NCBI GenBank assembly: GCA_963576725.1
Contig: OY755244.1
Span: 78,305,620 to 78,369,619, forward strand
Length of the DNA: 64,000 bases
Direction of reading: 5' to 3'
Source of the DNA: Azorinus chamasolen
Taxonomy: Eukaryota; Mollusca; Bivalvia; Cardiida; Solecurtidae
Shown one piece after another: positions 1 through 11,723 of the stretch (position 1 is the first letter of the stretch; each line of letters opens with the position of its first letter). The notes under the pieces are model-generated. The model was not told where the DNA came from. It made no database searches and saw only the letters and a program-made list of their open reading frames with translations. The position numbers were made by a program, and so were the translations under genes.

Positions 1-127
1 AAAAACATAGTAACAGTAACAAACAGTTTGGATCCTGATGAGACGCCGAGTTACTCGGCGTCTCATCTGGATCCAAACTGTTTTCATAGGTAATCACAGA
101 TCCGGCATTGGCAGCGAAAGGGTTAAA
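1..127. mobile_element. Family F MITE, left end outside window
   Basis: Hairpin 22-82 around gatgagacgccgag/ctcggcgtctcat; right end GGGTTAA at 121-127. Confidence 0.75.
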
Positions 128-388
128 CATCGTTAGAAATTATTAATTTCATGAATCGTGTCACTTGTGAGAGGCGGAAAATACAATTTAATCATTTACC
201 TGATAAGTATTCATGCAGATATGATGACGTCATGAACACAAGGTAACATTTTACCTGATAAATATTAATGCAAGAAATAATGACATTATGAATATAAAGC
301 TGAATTATTGTTATAATGACATCCGAACACATAGAGTTTGGACATGGGGGGATCTATATCATCATGCGCAATGATTTGATATTGAATA

Positions 389-902
389 CAGCTGAACTTC
401 GATATCTCGAACTTCAAGGGACCATAAAAAATTATATTATATTAACCTTTAGCCTGCTATGGGCGGATGGGTGCATACGTTTACAAATAGTTTGGATCCA
501 GATGAGACGCGGAGTAACTCGGCGTCTCATCAGGATCCAAACTGTTTGACATCCTGATTGCATTTTGGTAGAAAAAAATGATTATAGCTTGAATTTTGAA
601 AGTGTAGTAGGTGAAAAAGTCTGCAAAAATAATTTGCTCAGCAGGTTATAGGTTAAGATAACAGAATATCGAATCATCCGATTTCCAGTCTGGACAAGTT
701 TTCAAGTTCACGTCTAATGCAGGTCTAAAATAATGCTGAAAATTCCTTTAGGTCTGCATTAAGTTGTCACATGTATTTCTAAGTATGGGCTCTGATACAT
801 TTTAGAAAATTCTGTATTGTAAATTTTTGGAAGATCCGAAATGTTTCTTCGAGTTATCCAGAAGTTCGAGTTATCCAAGTTCGAGATATCCAAGTTCAAC
901 TA
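389..902. mobile_element. TA-type MITE (family I) with nested family F element
   Basis: Ends 'cagctgaacttcgatatctc' and, inverted, 'gagatatccaagttcaacta', with TA alongside. The core 'aatgctgaaa...ctgcattaagttgtcac' is a decayed palindrome. Interrupted at 442-656. Confidence 0.75.
442..656. mobile_element. Family F MITE (TTAA ends), nested
   Basis: TTAACCT...AGGTTAA ends; central hairpin around 'ggatccagatgagacgc' and 'gcgtctcatcaggatcc'. Lies wholly inside the family I element. Confidence 0.82.
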
Positions 903-1041
903 TATTTTAGAACCTTTCTTTAGCGACCATGTAATTATAATAAAAATATATAAGAACAGGTGGATCCTTAATGCAGAACAAAATTGGCACAGAAAACGCC
1001 GAGAGGAGCTTTTTGCATAACTTCCATACTGTGTTAATTGT

Positions 1042-1281
1042 CCTAACCCATTCTCTTATGGTCTATTTAGACCTAACCTCTTCGAATAAATCTACTGAAA
1101 AGGAGCATTTACTAGAAAAATGGGATATTTTTAGAATGATAAAGTTTTGAAACCAATGTGATAAATTGGGCATTATTTTACTCATATGGAGCAAAGGCTC
1201 TATTTATCACAATGGCTTCAAAAGGTGACTTTTACAGAGGCGTCAAGCGTCAAAAGGCGTCAATATGAGGGAATGTGTAAA
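1042..1281. mobile_element. Family B MITE (degraded TTAA ends)
   Basis: Left end 'ctaacccattctcttatgg', core 'ggagcaaaggctctatttat', right end 'tatgagggaatgtgtaa'. Confidence 0.8.
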
Positions 1282-1425
1282 ACCCGGATGTACAGTTATT
1301 TTTATAGTCGTTGTAAAAAGTTTACTGTATTTTCGTTTAATCAATAAAGCTCCGGATCAGGTAAATATGGACGTTTGTTTGTTTATTTGTTTGTTTGTTT
1401 ACCTGTAATGGGGGTTTACGCTGCT

Positions 1426-1656
1426 TTAACCTATTATCCCATAGGCTATTTTTAGATCCAACCTCTTTGAATTAATCTACCGAAAAGGAGCATTAATTAG
1501 AGAAACGGAAAATTGTTAGAATTTTGTAGTTTTGAAACAATTGTGATAAATATAGCATTTGCTCCTTTAGGAGCAAATGCTCTATTTATAACAATGGTTT
1601 CAACAGGGGACTTTTGCAGAGGCATCAAAAGGCGTCAATATGATGGAACGGGTTAA
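1426..1656. mobile_element. Family B MITE (TTAA ends)
   Basis: TTAACC at the left, GGTTAA at the right; central palindrome 'agcatttgctcctttaggag'. In between are the family's 'accgaaaaggagcatta' and 'acaatggtttcaa' segments. Confidence 0.88.
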
Positions 1657-1925
1657 CAGTATTTCAGTCATCGTGATGTCCAGTTATAGGTGTTTGTTGG
1701 TTCCCGTGAATGGAACAAATTGCACGGTACTGTTTCGTGCATGGAAGAAAACCTGGGTAGAACAACTGACCTACTGCAAGCCAGCTAAGAGGATTCCTCA
1801 CATGAAAAATGTCAATACCGGGATTCGAGCCTCAGCGTAAGGTGCTTGATGTTTGTCAAATGAAGGCCATGATGGCCATTCTGTCACAGAGGTCCCAAGT
1901 AAACGTGTCCTTACCAATACATGTA

Positions 1926-2130
1926 CAGTATAACCCCTCTAATGCAACCACTTAATGAATAAATATGGATGTCTTTATAAGCAGGTAGTTGCTTAATACA
2001 GGACAAAGGTAATGCAGAAAGCTCCTCTAGGAGCTTTCTGCATTACTTTTGTTCTGCATTAAGCTACCACCTGCATCTAGCACCTATAATTATACCTCTT
2101 TTAGGTGCTCGCATTAGCGGAGTTTTTCTG
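1926..2130. mobile_element. Family H MITE (TA-flanked, CAGT ends)
   Basis: TA-CAGTATAACCCCTCTAATGC at the left and an inverted counterpart ending TTTTTCTG-TA. Core GCAGAAAGCTCC-TCTA-GGAGCTTTCTGC inside 'taatacaggacaaaggtaat'. pogo/Tc1-like by ends. Confidence 0.85.
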
Positions 2131-2145
2131 TACATAAATTCATTA

Positions 2146-2335
2146 CAGAGATCCAGATAAGATGCGTAAATTAAAACATTTTCAAGAATACCTTCTTTAT
2201 TTCTCCACCGAAACCTTTGCTGTGACCACTCTTTAGAATCGTCGCAAAGAGACGATTCTAAAGAGTGGTCACACTATCAGGTTTGGTGGGGAAATGATTT
2301 TAGTATTTTATTACGCACCTTTATCTGTAGCTCTG
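2146..2335. mobile_element. Family D MITE
   Basis: Ends cagagatccagataagatgc / ttatctgtagctctg. Core hairpin built on 'gaccactctttagaatcgtc' and its complement, flanked by 'tttctccaccgaaacc'. Confidence 0.85.
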
Positions 2336-2442
2336 TTTCAACATTATTGAACATTCACGTTCTATCTGTAGCTCTGTTTCAACATTATTGAACATTCACG
2401 TTCTATCTGTAGCTCTGTTTCAACATTATTGAACATTCACGC
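2322..2442 (+). repeat. 41 bp tandem triplication at the family D terminus
   Basis: Three copies starting at 2,322, 2,363 and 2,404, each 'tatctgtagctctgtttcaa' plus 'cattattgaacattcacg'. The unit includes the terminal bases of the D element plus adjacent flank. Confidence 0.95.
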
Positions 2443-2689
2443 TCATGTTTTATTTCATACAAAGCATACGCCTAGCAAAAGTCAGAAATATACCTACACA
2501 CTACAGGAGATTATGTGTTTAGCGAACATTTAATTTCATGCATACTTAACTCTATACCTGAGAAATAATGACGTCATGAATATGCATTAGCTGAATGTTA
2601 TAATGACGTCATAAACAAGAGAGGTTTTGGCCATGGCAGAAAATGTAGAATCAGGAACAGAATTAATGAATAAATATTGCTGTCTTTAA

Positions 2690-2771
2690 ATGCAGGTGAC
2701 TGACTAAATGCATAACGAAAGTTGTGTAGAAAGGCCTCTTTCGTTCTGCAATAGGCTTCCATTTGTCTTAA
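2690..2771. mobile_element. Family H fragment
   Basis: 'caggtgactgactaaatgca' and 'ctctttcgttctgcaatagg' arms. The core is mostly lost, and a family B element sits at its TTAA. Confidence 0.5.
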
Positions 2772-2985
2772 CCCATTACCTCATAGGCTAATTTTAGATA
2801 CAACCTCTTTGAATAAATCTACCGAAAAGGAGCATTAACTTGAGAATTTTGTTTTTGAATTAAGAATTTTTGTAGTTTGAAACTATTGTGATAAATTGAG
2901 CATTTGCTTCTATAGGAGCAAATGCTCTATTTATCACAATGGTTTCACAAATTGACTTTTACAGAGTCGTCAACAATCAACAACA
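2768..2985. mobile_element. Family B MITE, right end lost
   Basis: TTAACCCATTACC left end; core palindrome 'gcatttgcttctataggagc'. The right end fades after 'acagagtcgtcaac'. Confidence 0.83.
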
Positions 2986-3020
2986 TTTGAGTGTTCGTTG
3001 TAGATCCCATTGTGGCTATT

Positions 3021-3269
3021 TTACCCTTTAATCCATACATACGCCTTTCTACGCCTTTGCAAACAGAGTGGATCCAGATCAAACGGCTCCAATAGAAACC
3101 GTCTGATCAGGGTATGCTCTGTTTGCTTATGATATAATAAAAATATGATTCTATAGTTTCTGCCTTAGCTAAAATTTCATGTGTTCACGTGCTATTATAA
3201 CAATTTGATCTTATTAATATTCATGACGGCATTATTTCTTACGTGAATATTCATGGAGGAAAGGGTTAA
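3021..3269. mobile_element. Family A MITE (A1)
   Basis: Left 'accctttaatccatacatac', core 'aaacggctccaatagaaacc' flanked by gcaaacagag/ctctgtttgc, right 'ggaggaaagggttaa'. Confidence 0.85.
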
Positions 3270-3901
3270 ATAAAAACAGTATTTATTAATTCTAGCGTTA
3301 AGAAGTAAGAATATTTACTGCTATTGAAAACCAGTAGAAAAACCAGCTTTGTAAAATATATACCAGCATGTGCGTCAATGTTATTGAATTTTTTTTAAAA
3401 AAAGAGACTCAATACGTCGTTATATAGCACAACATGAACGTCACATTGAACATTTGATGTAAATTTTGATTGATGAGTTTCATAATAATTTCTTTTTCAA
3501 CAAGACTGACTTTAATGTACAATAAAACTTGGACATCTCTAGTTTTAGTAAGTATGTTGATATTTAAAATCGTGCATTGTATGTAACAATTACAAGATGC
3601 CGAAATGATCGGATGAGCTATCTGCATTACCTTTGTCCTGCGTTAAGCAACCACCTGCTTGTAAAGACCACCATCATCCATGTTAAATTATCAAGTGGTC
3701 GCATTAGAGGGGTTCTATCATTGATAGATAATATAGCAGGTTCAGTACAGCGTGATAGGTATTTCATCCAAACTAAACAAAACCGAACATATTAAATGAT
3801 ACTGTCTAAGAATTTCGGAGAAATGTTAACAACTAGTTGGAATTCTTACTTACTACATTGTATGCGCACACAGATTGGGTCCAAAAATACGTCATTAAGA
3901 G

Positions 3902-4152
3902 TTAACCCTTCGCTTGCTATTCACGTCAATATACCTATATGTAAATAGTGAAGTCCCAGATGAGACAGCTCCTGCAGGAGCTGTCTCATCAGGGTCTGCA
4001 TTATTTACAAATATCATTGTGCAACCAGTGCACTCCACTGCAGTGATTGTACAGCGAAATACTTGTACACATTGAAGATATGTGTAATTATACAACAGGG
4101 CATGGGTAAAGAAGGAGAAATGTATTTTAAAATTCAGCAAGCGAAGGGTTAA
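3902..4152. mobile_element. Family G MITE (TTAA ends), copy 1
   Basis: TTAACCCTTCGCTTGCT and the inverse AGCAAGCGAAGGGTTAA. Perfect hairpin centred on 'gagacagctcctgcaggagc'. Near-identical copies at 33,809 and 36,949. Confidence 0.92.
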
Positions 4153-4239
4153 TATGTTATGGTAAGTCATAGGGGATCCCCGCTTCTTAGCTGTACTTTC
4201 TATACAAAATAAGAACATGCGCAATCTTCCCCTTCTTAA

Positions 4240-4710
4240 TAAAAACTCGAAGTTAGTTCTAAATTCTATGCGCATTTAACAAGCGCGGAGTTTCGCAGAG
4301 ATTTTCGGAGTTTTTCTTCAACAACGGAGAAGGTCACAAGATTCCCCTATTAGAACTTTAAATAATTCTATACCATATTAATTAACAAGCGCATTGTTCT
4401 TATAACAACGGGCTAGTTATAGCTAAAGATTATCGAACTTGGTTCTAAATTCTATGCATTTAACAAGCGCATGGTTCTTATTAAATCGGGCTAGTTAGCT
4501 AAAGATTATCGAACTTGGTTCTAAATTCTATACATTTAACAAGCGCGGGGTTCTTATCAGTGATTCTCAAAGTTAGTTCTTTATTCCATATGAATTTAAC
4601 AAGCGCATAGTTCTTATAACAACGGGCGCGTTTGCTAAAGAGGCCCGAACTTATCGAACTTAATTCTTCTATATCTATTGACAAATGGACTGTAAGCATC
4701 TTTTAAATAA
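4240..4710. repeat. Diverged tandem repeats
   Basis: Five imperfect copies of a ~80-100 bp unit containing 'ttctaaattctatgcattta', 'acaagcgc' and 'gttcttataacaacgggc'. No coding sense. Confidence 0.7.
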
Positions 4711-5054
4711 GAATACGTGTACAACGTTTGGTGTTGATTGATTTATATAAAGTATGGATATGTCTAGGTGACACATCTTTTAATTCTTCATTAAATAATT
4801 ATATAATAAATATTAGTTACTCAATCGCCGTGCTAGACAGATTTAATTTTGTAGATGCTGACTAACAAACACTAACATATACATAATTATACAATCCCGC
4901 TCAGACATTTCATAAACAACAGGTCATAAAATGGTGTTTATTTTCTGACTTGCTGTAAACAATATATGAATACTCTGAAAAGCTTGAATATTCTCAAAAC
5001 AAGGTTTATTTACCAGTAACTGCGTATGCCAATAGCTTGTACACAAGTAACAAA

Positions 5055-5885
5055 TATGAATATAGGCTGGGTCCTAGTAATAGTTACCGTAGCACACCCT
5101 AGACTTTTTTCATGGGTACCAAATTGTTCGTTGGTGTCCTCAGAACACATTTTGAGCATGCCCCCAAAAATAAGTTTGTCCCAGCTATGTTTTATTAAAC
5201 GGTTTCCATGGTAACCCGAGGTAATTTTCGAAACTATCCTAGTAACTTTGCTTTTAGAGGCAATAGAAGGACAAAACAAGTACCAAAGTAAAGCAGAGAC
5301 ATATAGCTTGAATATGTTATATGATTTTAGTAATATTCATAATGCATTCTTATGAATATTAATGAGGAAGTTCAAAAAGGCGGGTTTTTTTTAGAAAAAC
5401 GGAGACCTCTTTGGTTCAGAAAATGCGTCATAACTTTGCTTTTAGAGGCAATAGAAGGACAAAACAAAAACCAAAGTAAAGCAGACACATATAGCTTGAT
5501 TATGATATATAATTTAAATAATATTCATATATTATTACTTATGAATATCAATGAGGAGGTAAAAATCCGCTTTTTTAGAAAAAAACAGTTTGTTGTTTAG
5601 TCTTAGAGGCCTATTAATGCACAAATATTATTGAATTCAGGTTTAAATTGTTCGTTGGGTCCTCAGAACACATTTTGAGCATTCCCCCAAAATAATTGTG
5701 TCCCATCTATGTTTTTATTAAACGGTTTCCATGGTAACCCGAGGTAAATTTCGAAACTACCTTGATTAAGAAAATGCGTCATAACTTTACTTTTAGAGGC
5801 AATAGAAGGACAAAATAAGAACCAAAGTAAAGCAGAGACAATGTAGATAATGAATATTATTTTCAAAATCATACATATTAATGAG
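5055..5885 (+). repeat. Left arm of a 4.6 kb inverted repeat (two or more internal tandem units)
   Basis: Contains repeated units (~5.1-5.3 and ~5.64-5.84 kb) with 'ctcagaacacattttgagca', 'ttccatggtaacccgaggta' and 'agaggcaatagaaggacaaa'. The same units occur inverted at 8.5-9.65 kb. The outermost matching bases are near 5,055 and 9,652. Confidence 0.85.
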
Positions 5886-6170
5886 AATGTAAACTGTTGT
5901 TGGAAAGTAAGTTTTACTATTATTATTATATTGCAATATACATGTATATGAACAACATATTTCTTGTAAAAACACAGCGGAGGAAATGAGCCTCATGCAT
6001 GTTTTTATGATAAATATTAATTTTATGAGTGTTTTGCAATAAAATAGAATATATATAGCATCTCAGCTGCAATCATCAGCTTATGTTTACCCATATTAGC
6101 CTTGTGTGACTTTGAAATTACTCGCGATGTTTTATGTATTTGCTTAATTATTTACCACAGCATGCAAGAC

Positions 6171-7753
6171 CAACGCAAGGCTTCTTGGGGCATTTTGCGG
6201 CAGACTAGATAACTAATAAAGTGTGCCTGGTCTGCTGCGGATGCTCTGCTTCAACTCCCTGTCCAGTTTCGTCCCTCTGGTCAGGGGAGACGTGGGAGCT
6301 TGCTGCCCGACGGAAGAAGTATTCTTCTCTTTGATCAGCAGCTCCCTCGCCACAGACAAACCGCTGTCCTCTAAAGCCGAGAAGAAGCCTGCTTCTTCTT
6401 TAAAATCTCTTTCGTGAATGGTGTCCTTTGTTCTGGTCCCAGGTACACACGTTGCCAGGTCTCCCGGTCAGCTTGTTGTCTGGAGAGTTTTGCCTGGTTC
6501 CGGTCAATCTCGGCCCAGTTATCCATCACCGGTCTCCGGTTTCCTGGTGTCCGTGCTACCGTTTCATGACGTCAACGGCAGACCGGTCTACCGAGCCCCG
6601 GCCCAATGATGTCACAGGGCATTCTTTGGCTCAGTGTCCCAAGCTTGCTCTCCACCAGTCCTCCGGTGGTCCGGTCTGGTCCTTTGGACCGGGATTCCGA
6701 AGTGGACCGGTAAATCTACCGGTCCAATCTTTTCTACTGGACATTCTGTCTCTACACCGCATTACAGTGGTCAACAGGAAGCTGTTCTGGCTAAGTCTAG
6801 ACGTTCTCGGTCGTCTAGACCCTGCAATTACTCTTCGTCTTTTGAGTACACTTCGGACTCCCAAGTCTCCATCCCACCCATCACCGTAGGAGGCGTAAAA
6901 ACATTCTTATTCTTCTAATGGGAATCGGCACTCGCGCCGCTACCATCGCAGGCGCAGATCGAGGTCTAACCATTACTCTTCTATGCGAAGACATCGCTCT
7001 TTCTCCCCAGATTCGCCGGCTGTCGCTCTCTCACTCACTCAGGGTCTGGAGTCCATCTCATGTGAACCCATCAACAGTCCACACTTCTATGTCTGTGGCG
7101 GGTCCCACTCCCCCGGGTGCTGCCATCCGTGGCGTTCACCAGGGCGGAATCTGGGGAGAGCAGGAAGACACTTTGTCCATTATGGCTCCTAGGGATGATC
7201 CTATTTTTAGGAAATCAGACTCCATGGAAGCCTCTCACTCAGATTTAGACGGGACTTAGTCCTCTTCTACTTAAGAGGATTCTGATCATAAATATTTTTC
7301 TATTGGGAAGGTGTGTGAAGATTGTTTTAGAATCCTCCCACCGTCTGTCTTCCCTGGACCCCCGAATCCTATTAACAGGAGTCATCTATCCTCTTCGTGC
7401 TAGTATCAGTCGAAAAAGCGGACCTCTCTAACCTAATTTAGTCTAGTGAGACTCTTTGCTCTACCAGAAGACTTCTTTCCTGTTTGCCTGACCTGGACGA
7501 AGATTTTTGTGCCAGCCCGGCAACTGGGTGGACCATGTCGGTTAAACTCTTACAGACAAGTGCTCCCTGGGTATCTCTTAGGCCTCCGGTTTCAATTAAA
7601 ACTCGCCCTGAGATGTTTGATCAGATCCCCTCACTTGATTCCGACAGCCCCAAGGTGGACTCTCTCTGTCTGTCTTTCTCTGTCTGTCTCTCTCTCTGTC
7701 TCTCTGTCTCTCTCTGTCTCTGTCTCTCTCTGTCTCTCTCTTTCCCATGGTCA

Positions 7754-7799
<46 letters not shown>

Positions 7800-8117
7800 A
7801 CCCTTCGGTCTGGGTTTCTTTTAAAATCCCTAAGGTTGAGTATAAGCCTCTTACGGGACCATCCAAGAAAGGTTAGACAACCAGACCCTATTCTACCGCT
7901 CAGCGGGGCCCGGCCAAGAGTCGGTTAGGACCGTTCCCTTTCCTTCTAGGCCCCAGCCCTAGGGACTCGGCCTTCCTGTCTCCATCCGATCCCCAACCCT
8001 GCATCAATGTGGCGCAATATCACTCAGGACCATTGGATCCTCTCTATTGTAGAGAAAGGCTATCGTGTCCCCCTGGGTCGACAGCCTCCTCTCTCCGGAG
8101 AGAGTGGATTCTACTAA
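6171..8117 (+). pseudogene. Decayed DIRS-like retrotransposon fragment (Gag region to RT start)
   Basis: GC-rich island between AT-rich inverted arms. Fragmentary coding sense on the plus strand: an Arg/Ser-rich stretch near 6,930-7,010 (RRYHRRRRSRSNHYSSMRRH), a conserved-looking segment at 7,484-7,650 (DLDEDFCASPATGWTM...) interrupted by a (CT)n tract, and at 8,010-8,117 WRNITQDHWILSIVEKGYRV ending in a stop. The W..IT.D.WIL..V..GY pattern is what I recall at the start of reverse transcriptase in DIRS-type elements. RT, RNase H and tyrosine recombinase are absent. Several frameshifts. Family assignment is tentative. Confidence 0.5.
7658..7799. repeat. (CT)n/(TCTG)n microsatellite
   Basis: Long imperfect CT and TCTG run inside the decayed coding region, interrupted once by 'ttcccatggtcatc'. 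It explains the Ser/Leu- and Arg/Glu-rich spurious ORFs here. Confidence 0.95.
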
Positions 8118-8489
8118 ATAACTTTTAATGCAGTTAATAAGGCTTCTGGAAACATAATCAAATATGCACTTTCTATAAGGTTTTAATTAAATAATAGATA
8201 AGAACAGCTAATTTAAGTGTGTTTATTTTTACATCTCATTAATATTCATAAATATGGCATTTATATTCAATAGACATGAACAAATCAATTATATACACAA
8301 AGTAATGATCCTCTGCTCTCGTCTTTTTTGGCACAATATCTGGTATTTTACGTAAAATAAATCACAGAAAAGATAGTATACTCAAAATAATACTAAATAC
8401 AATGCTTATAGAAAATTGCTTATTCATTTACGCACATTATATGCAAATTAGCTTAAATATGCATGCTTTATAGAAATATTACCTGAAAA

Positions 8490-9652
8490 AATAGTTGATT
8501 TTCTTTGTATGATCGCATGAAAACATTCAAACCTGAATTCAATAACTCTTGTTTATTAATAGACCTCTCAGACTAAACAATACACTCCTTTTTTCTAAAA
8601 AAAACCTGATCTTTTTACTTGCTCATTAATAGCCATAAGAGTACATTTATGAATATTAGTTAAATTACATATCATATTCAAGATATATGTCTTTGCTTTA
8701 CTTCGGTTATTGTTTTGTCCTTCTATTGCCTCTAAAAGCAAAGTTATGACGCATTTTTCTTAAGCACGGACGTTTCGAAAATTACATCGGGTTACCATGG
8801 AAACCTTTTAATAAAAACATAGATAAGACACAATTATTTTGGGGGAATGCTCAATATGTGTTCTGAGGACCCCAGCGAACAATTTAAACCTGAATTCAAT
8901 AATATTTGTGCATTAATAGGCTTCTAAGACTAAACAATAAACTCCTTTTTCTAAAAAGCTGATTTTTTACTTCCTCATTAATATTCATAAGTAATAATAC
9001 ATGAATATTATTAAAATTATATATCATAATCAAGCAATATGTCTCTGTTTTACTTTGGTTTTTGTTTTGTCCTTCTATTGCCTCTAAAAGCGAAGTTATG
9101 ACGCATTTTCTGAACCAAGGATGTTTCGAAATTTACCTCGGGTTACCATGGAAACCGTTTAATAAACCATAGATTGGACAAAATTATTTTGGGGGAATGC
9201 TCAAAATGTGTTCTGAGGACCCAAACGAACAATTTAAACCTGAGTTCAATAATCTTTGTGCATTAATAAGCCTCTCAGACTAACCAACAAACTCCTTTTT
9301 TTTTTAAAAAAAAAACGCATTTTTTAACTTCCTCATAAGAATGCATTTATGAATATTAATAAAATTATATATCATATTCAAGCTATATGTCTCTGCTTTA
9401 CTTTGGTAGGTACTTGTTTTGTCCTTCTATTACCTCTAAAAGCAAAGTTACAACGCATCTTCTGAACCAAGGTAGTTTCGAAAATTACCTCGGGTTACCA
9501 TGAAAACCGTTAAATAAAACATAGCTGGGACAAACTTATTTTGGGGGGCATGCTCAAAATGTGTTCTGAGGACCCCAACGAACAAGTTGGTACCCATGAA
9601 AAAAAGTCTAGGGGGATGCTACGGTAACCATGACTAGGACCCAGCCTAATAT
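8490..9652 (-). repeat. Right arm of a 4.6 kb inverted repeat (three tandem units)
   Basis: Three inverted copies (~8.69-8.93, ~9.04-9.28, ~9.39-9.62 kb) of the unit in the left arm, with 'cctcgggttaccatggaaac' and 'gctcaaaatgtgttctgagg'. 8,118-8,490 between arm and core is plain AT-rich DNA. Confidence 0.85.
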
Positions 9653-9689
9653 TATACAGTACAATTCACGTCACAAAACTATGGTGGCA

Positions 9690-9775
9690 TATCGAGGGAT
9701 TGGTGCCAAACTATTGTAACTCCTTCACGTTGAGAAGGAGTTACAATTGTTTTGCACCAAACCCTCGATACCAAC
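9690..9775. repeat. Hairpin J
   Basis: 'gtgccaaactattgtaactc' and inverted 'gagttacaattgttttgcac', flanked by 'atcgaggg'/'ccctcgat'. A second copy is inserted in a family A MITE at 34.65 kb. Confidence 0.8.
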
Positions 9776-9793
9776 GATCAGCAATAAAAGCCA

Positions 9794-9893
9794 GCGTCGT
9801 ATGACACAGATTATCGTAGGTTCTAATATACGACGATGGCAACGTCTAGTTGCCATCGTCGTATGTTCGAACTTCGATAATTTCAGTCGTACG
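9794..9893. repeat. Hairpin L (100 bp)
   Basis: Centre 'acgatggcaacgtctagttg', arms 'cgtcgtatgac' and 'gtcgtacg'. No second copy in this window. Confidence 0.8.
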
Positions 9894-9939
9894 ATCTTTA
9901 GTAAAACTGATGCCTGTGATCAGATCTCATGTATCATTT

Positions 9940-10171
9940 AAGAAATGAATGACGTGCTTCCGGTGTTCATGAGGTTATGCAACGCATAGCTTTACGAGCA
10001 AAGTTAGTGAAGCCCGAAGGGCTTCACGTGAATCTTTGCTCGTAAAGCTATGCGTTGCATAACCCATGAACACCGGGAGCACGCCATTTATTTCTTATAT
10101 TTATATTCCATTGTATTTCTTATATTTAAGAAATGAATGACGTGCTTCCGGTGTTCATGAGGTTATGCAAC
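9940..10171. repeat. Hairpin M (158 bp) plus a direct partial copy
   Basis: Arms 'aagaaatgaatgacgtgctt' and its inverse near 10,080. The centre is gaagcccgaagggcttc. About 44 bp of the left arm recur in direct orientation at 10,128-10,171. Confidence 0.88.
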
Positions 10172-10299
10172 TTTCTTTTTAGAATAAGGTTATATAAGGA
10201 CGTTGCAGGGCGAATGTAAATATTATACAATAACAGTGATTCTGGAGAGGTGATGTTCTATGTACTTACTAAATAAGACATGCATCTCATATGTTGATG

Positions 10300-10736
10300 G
10301 TGCTTACGGTTGAATCTGTCTTAACTGGTCATTCATTTATTGAAGATATGCGTTTTAAGAAGCATACGGTTGCTTAATGCAGGGAAGATGCAATGCAGAA
10401 AGCTCCTATAGGAGCTTTCTGCATTACTTTTGTCCTGCACTAAGTCATCATCTGCATTACAGACCCATAATTAGACCTCTTTCTGATGACTGCTTAACCC
10501 ATTCCCTGATATTGATGACTTTTGACGACTCTGTAAAAGTCACTTTGTGAAACCATTATTATAAATAGAGCATTTGCTCCTATATTGGAGCAAATGCTCT
10601 ATTTATCACAATGGTTTCAAACTACAAAATTCTAAACTTTTCTTTTTCTTGAGTTAATGCTTCTTTTCGGTAGATTTATTCAAAGAGGTTTATCTAGAAT
10701 AGCCTATGAGGTAATGGGTTAAGACAGGTTCTACTG
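10300..10736. mobile_element. Family H MITE split by a family B insertion
   Basis: Core 'gcagaaagctcctataggag' at ~10,400. The right end 'gacaggttctactg'-TA is separated from 'gatgactgc' by the family B element (10,494-10,722), flanked by TTAA on both sides. The left limit is approximate. Confidence 0.75.
10494..10722. mobile_element. Family B MITE nested in family H
   Basis: TTAACCCATTCCC to GGTAATGGGTTAA; core palindrome with a small loop 'gctcctatattggagc'. Confidence 0.88.
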
Positions 10737-10974
10737 TATTTTGATTACTTGAAGTAAAAATCTCATAGCTATTACACCATGTAGTAAACAATTACTTTAT
10801 CAGAATTGCACTGTGAAAAACAAGTTCCCATTAGCGGTACATAGGCACTCTCACAGTACACCAGTGGCAGCTAAGAATGTTATACAACATAATTTGTGCT
10901 ACAAAACACTTTAACCTTTTTCTTTTCCCTCATATTATAAAAGCCTATTTACGCATTTGCAAACGGAGAAAAGG

Positions 10975-11410
10975 TGAAAAAGGTTGGAGAAAATGTGCCG
11001 GACCCACATCTCATTTACATCGATATTAAATATGGGATATGACTCCAGAAACTTAACACCTGCTGGAGAAGTTGGGGTGCTGAAACTCCATTTTACGATA
11101 ACCCTTTATGCTCATGCAAACGGTGAGCAGTGGTACCCATTATTACATGTATGTCATCGAATAGGTACGCCCCAGTATTACATGGAACACTTATTACTTT
11201 GAATGTTGAATTTTCAAAGTGGAATGACAAATCAATGTTCAGTCACATCGTCAATTCAGTATGGACTGCTTTAAGCTGCAAGATGATTTTGAATGTCAAG
11301 CAATACAGATTCAGATCAGCGAACTCCTCTAAGAGCCGTCTGTTCTGGGTATACATAGTTTGCATAGTCTGGGTATACATAGTTTACACTCAAAACATTA
11401 TTTTCTTTCT
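10975..11410 (+). repeat. Segmental repeat N, copy without MITEs
   Basis: Shares 'ccggacccacatctcattta', 'gggatat..ctccagaaact' and 'aatgttgaattttcaaagt' with 13.01-13.98 kb, but lacks the two family B insertions found there. A third, shorter copy lies at ~39,290-39,430. No convincing protein. Confidence 0.75.
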
Positions 11411-11519
11411 CTAGTCGAAACAAGAGTATATACATGTACTTTGACCCTGAAATAGCACAAAATGCATGTACAGAAGACCATAGCATGAAATAGTATCTAT
11501 AGCAACCTGATTTTACTTA

Positions 11520-11723
11520 CAGTAAAACCTCTCTATAACGACCACTAAGTTGTGCTAATTAGTTGGTATTTAGGGCAGGTTGGTGCTTAAAGCAAGGTGA
11601 AAGTAAAACAGAACGCTCCTATAGGAGCGTTCTGTTTTACTTTCACCTTGCATTAAGCACGTACCTGCCTTTAACACAGAATAGTTGATGTAATTTAGTG
11701 GCCGTTATAGAAAGGTTTTACTG
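11520..11723. mobile_element. Family C MITE (204 bp, TA duplication)
   Basis: TA-CAGTAAAACCTCTCTATAACG to GTTATAGAAAGGTTTTACTG-TA. Perfect inner palindrome centred on 'gaacgctcctataggagcgt'. Ends are of pogo/Tc1-mariner type. Confidence 0.92.

Noticed and set aside
316..549. Many 60-130 aa ORFs in the left 37 kb, this one as example
   Set aside because: They fall across transposon hairpins or AT-rich DNA, lack conserved motifs, and several start at non-ATG codons.
7446..7928. Intact gene across the CT-rich tract
   Set aside because: Reading frames are broken, start at non-ATG codons and run through a microsatellite; better explained as a decayed retroelement.
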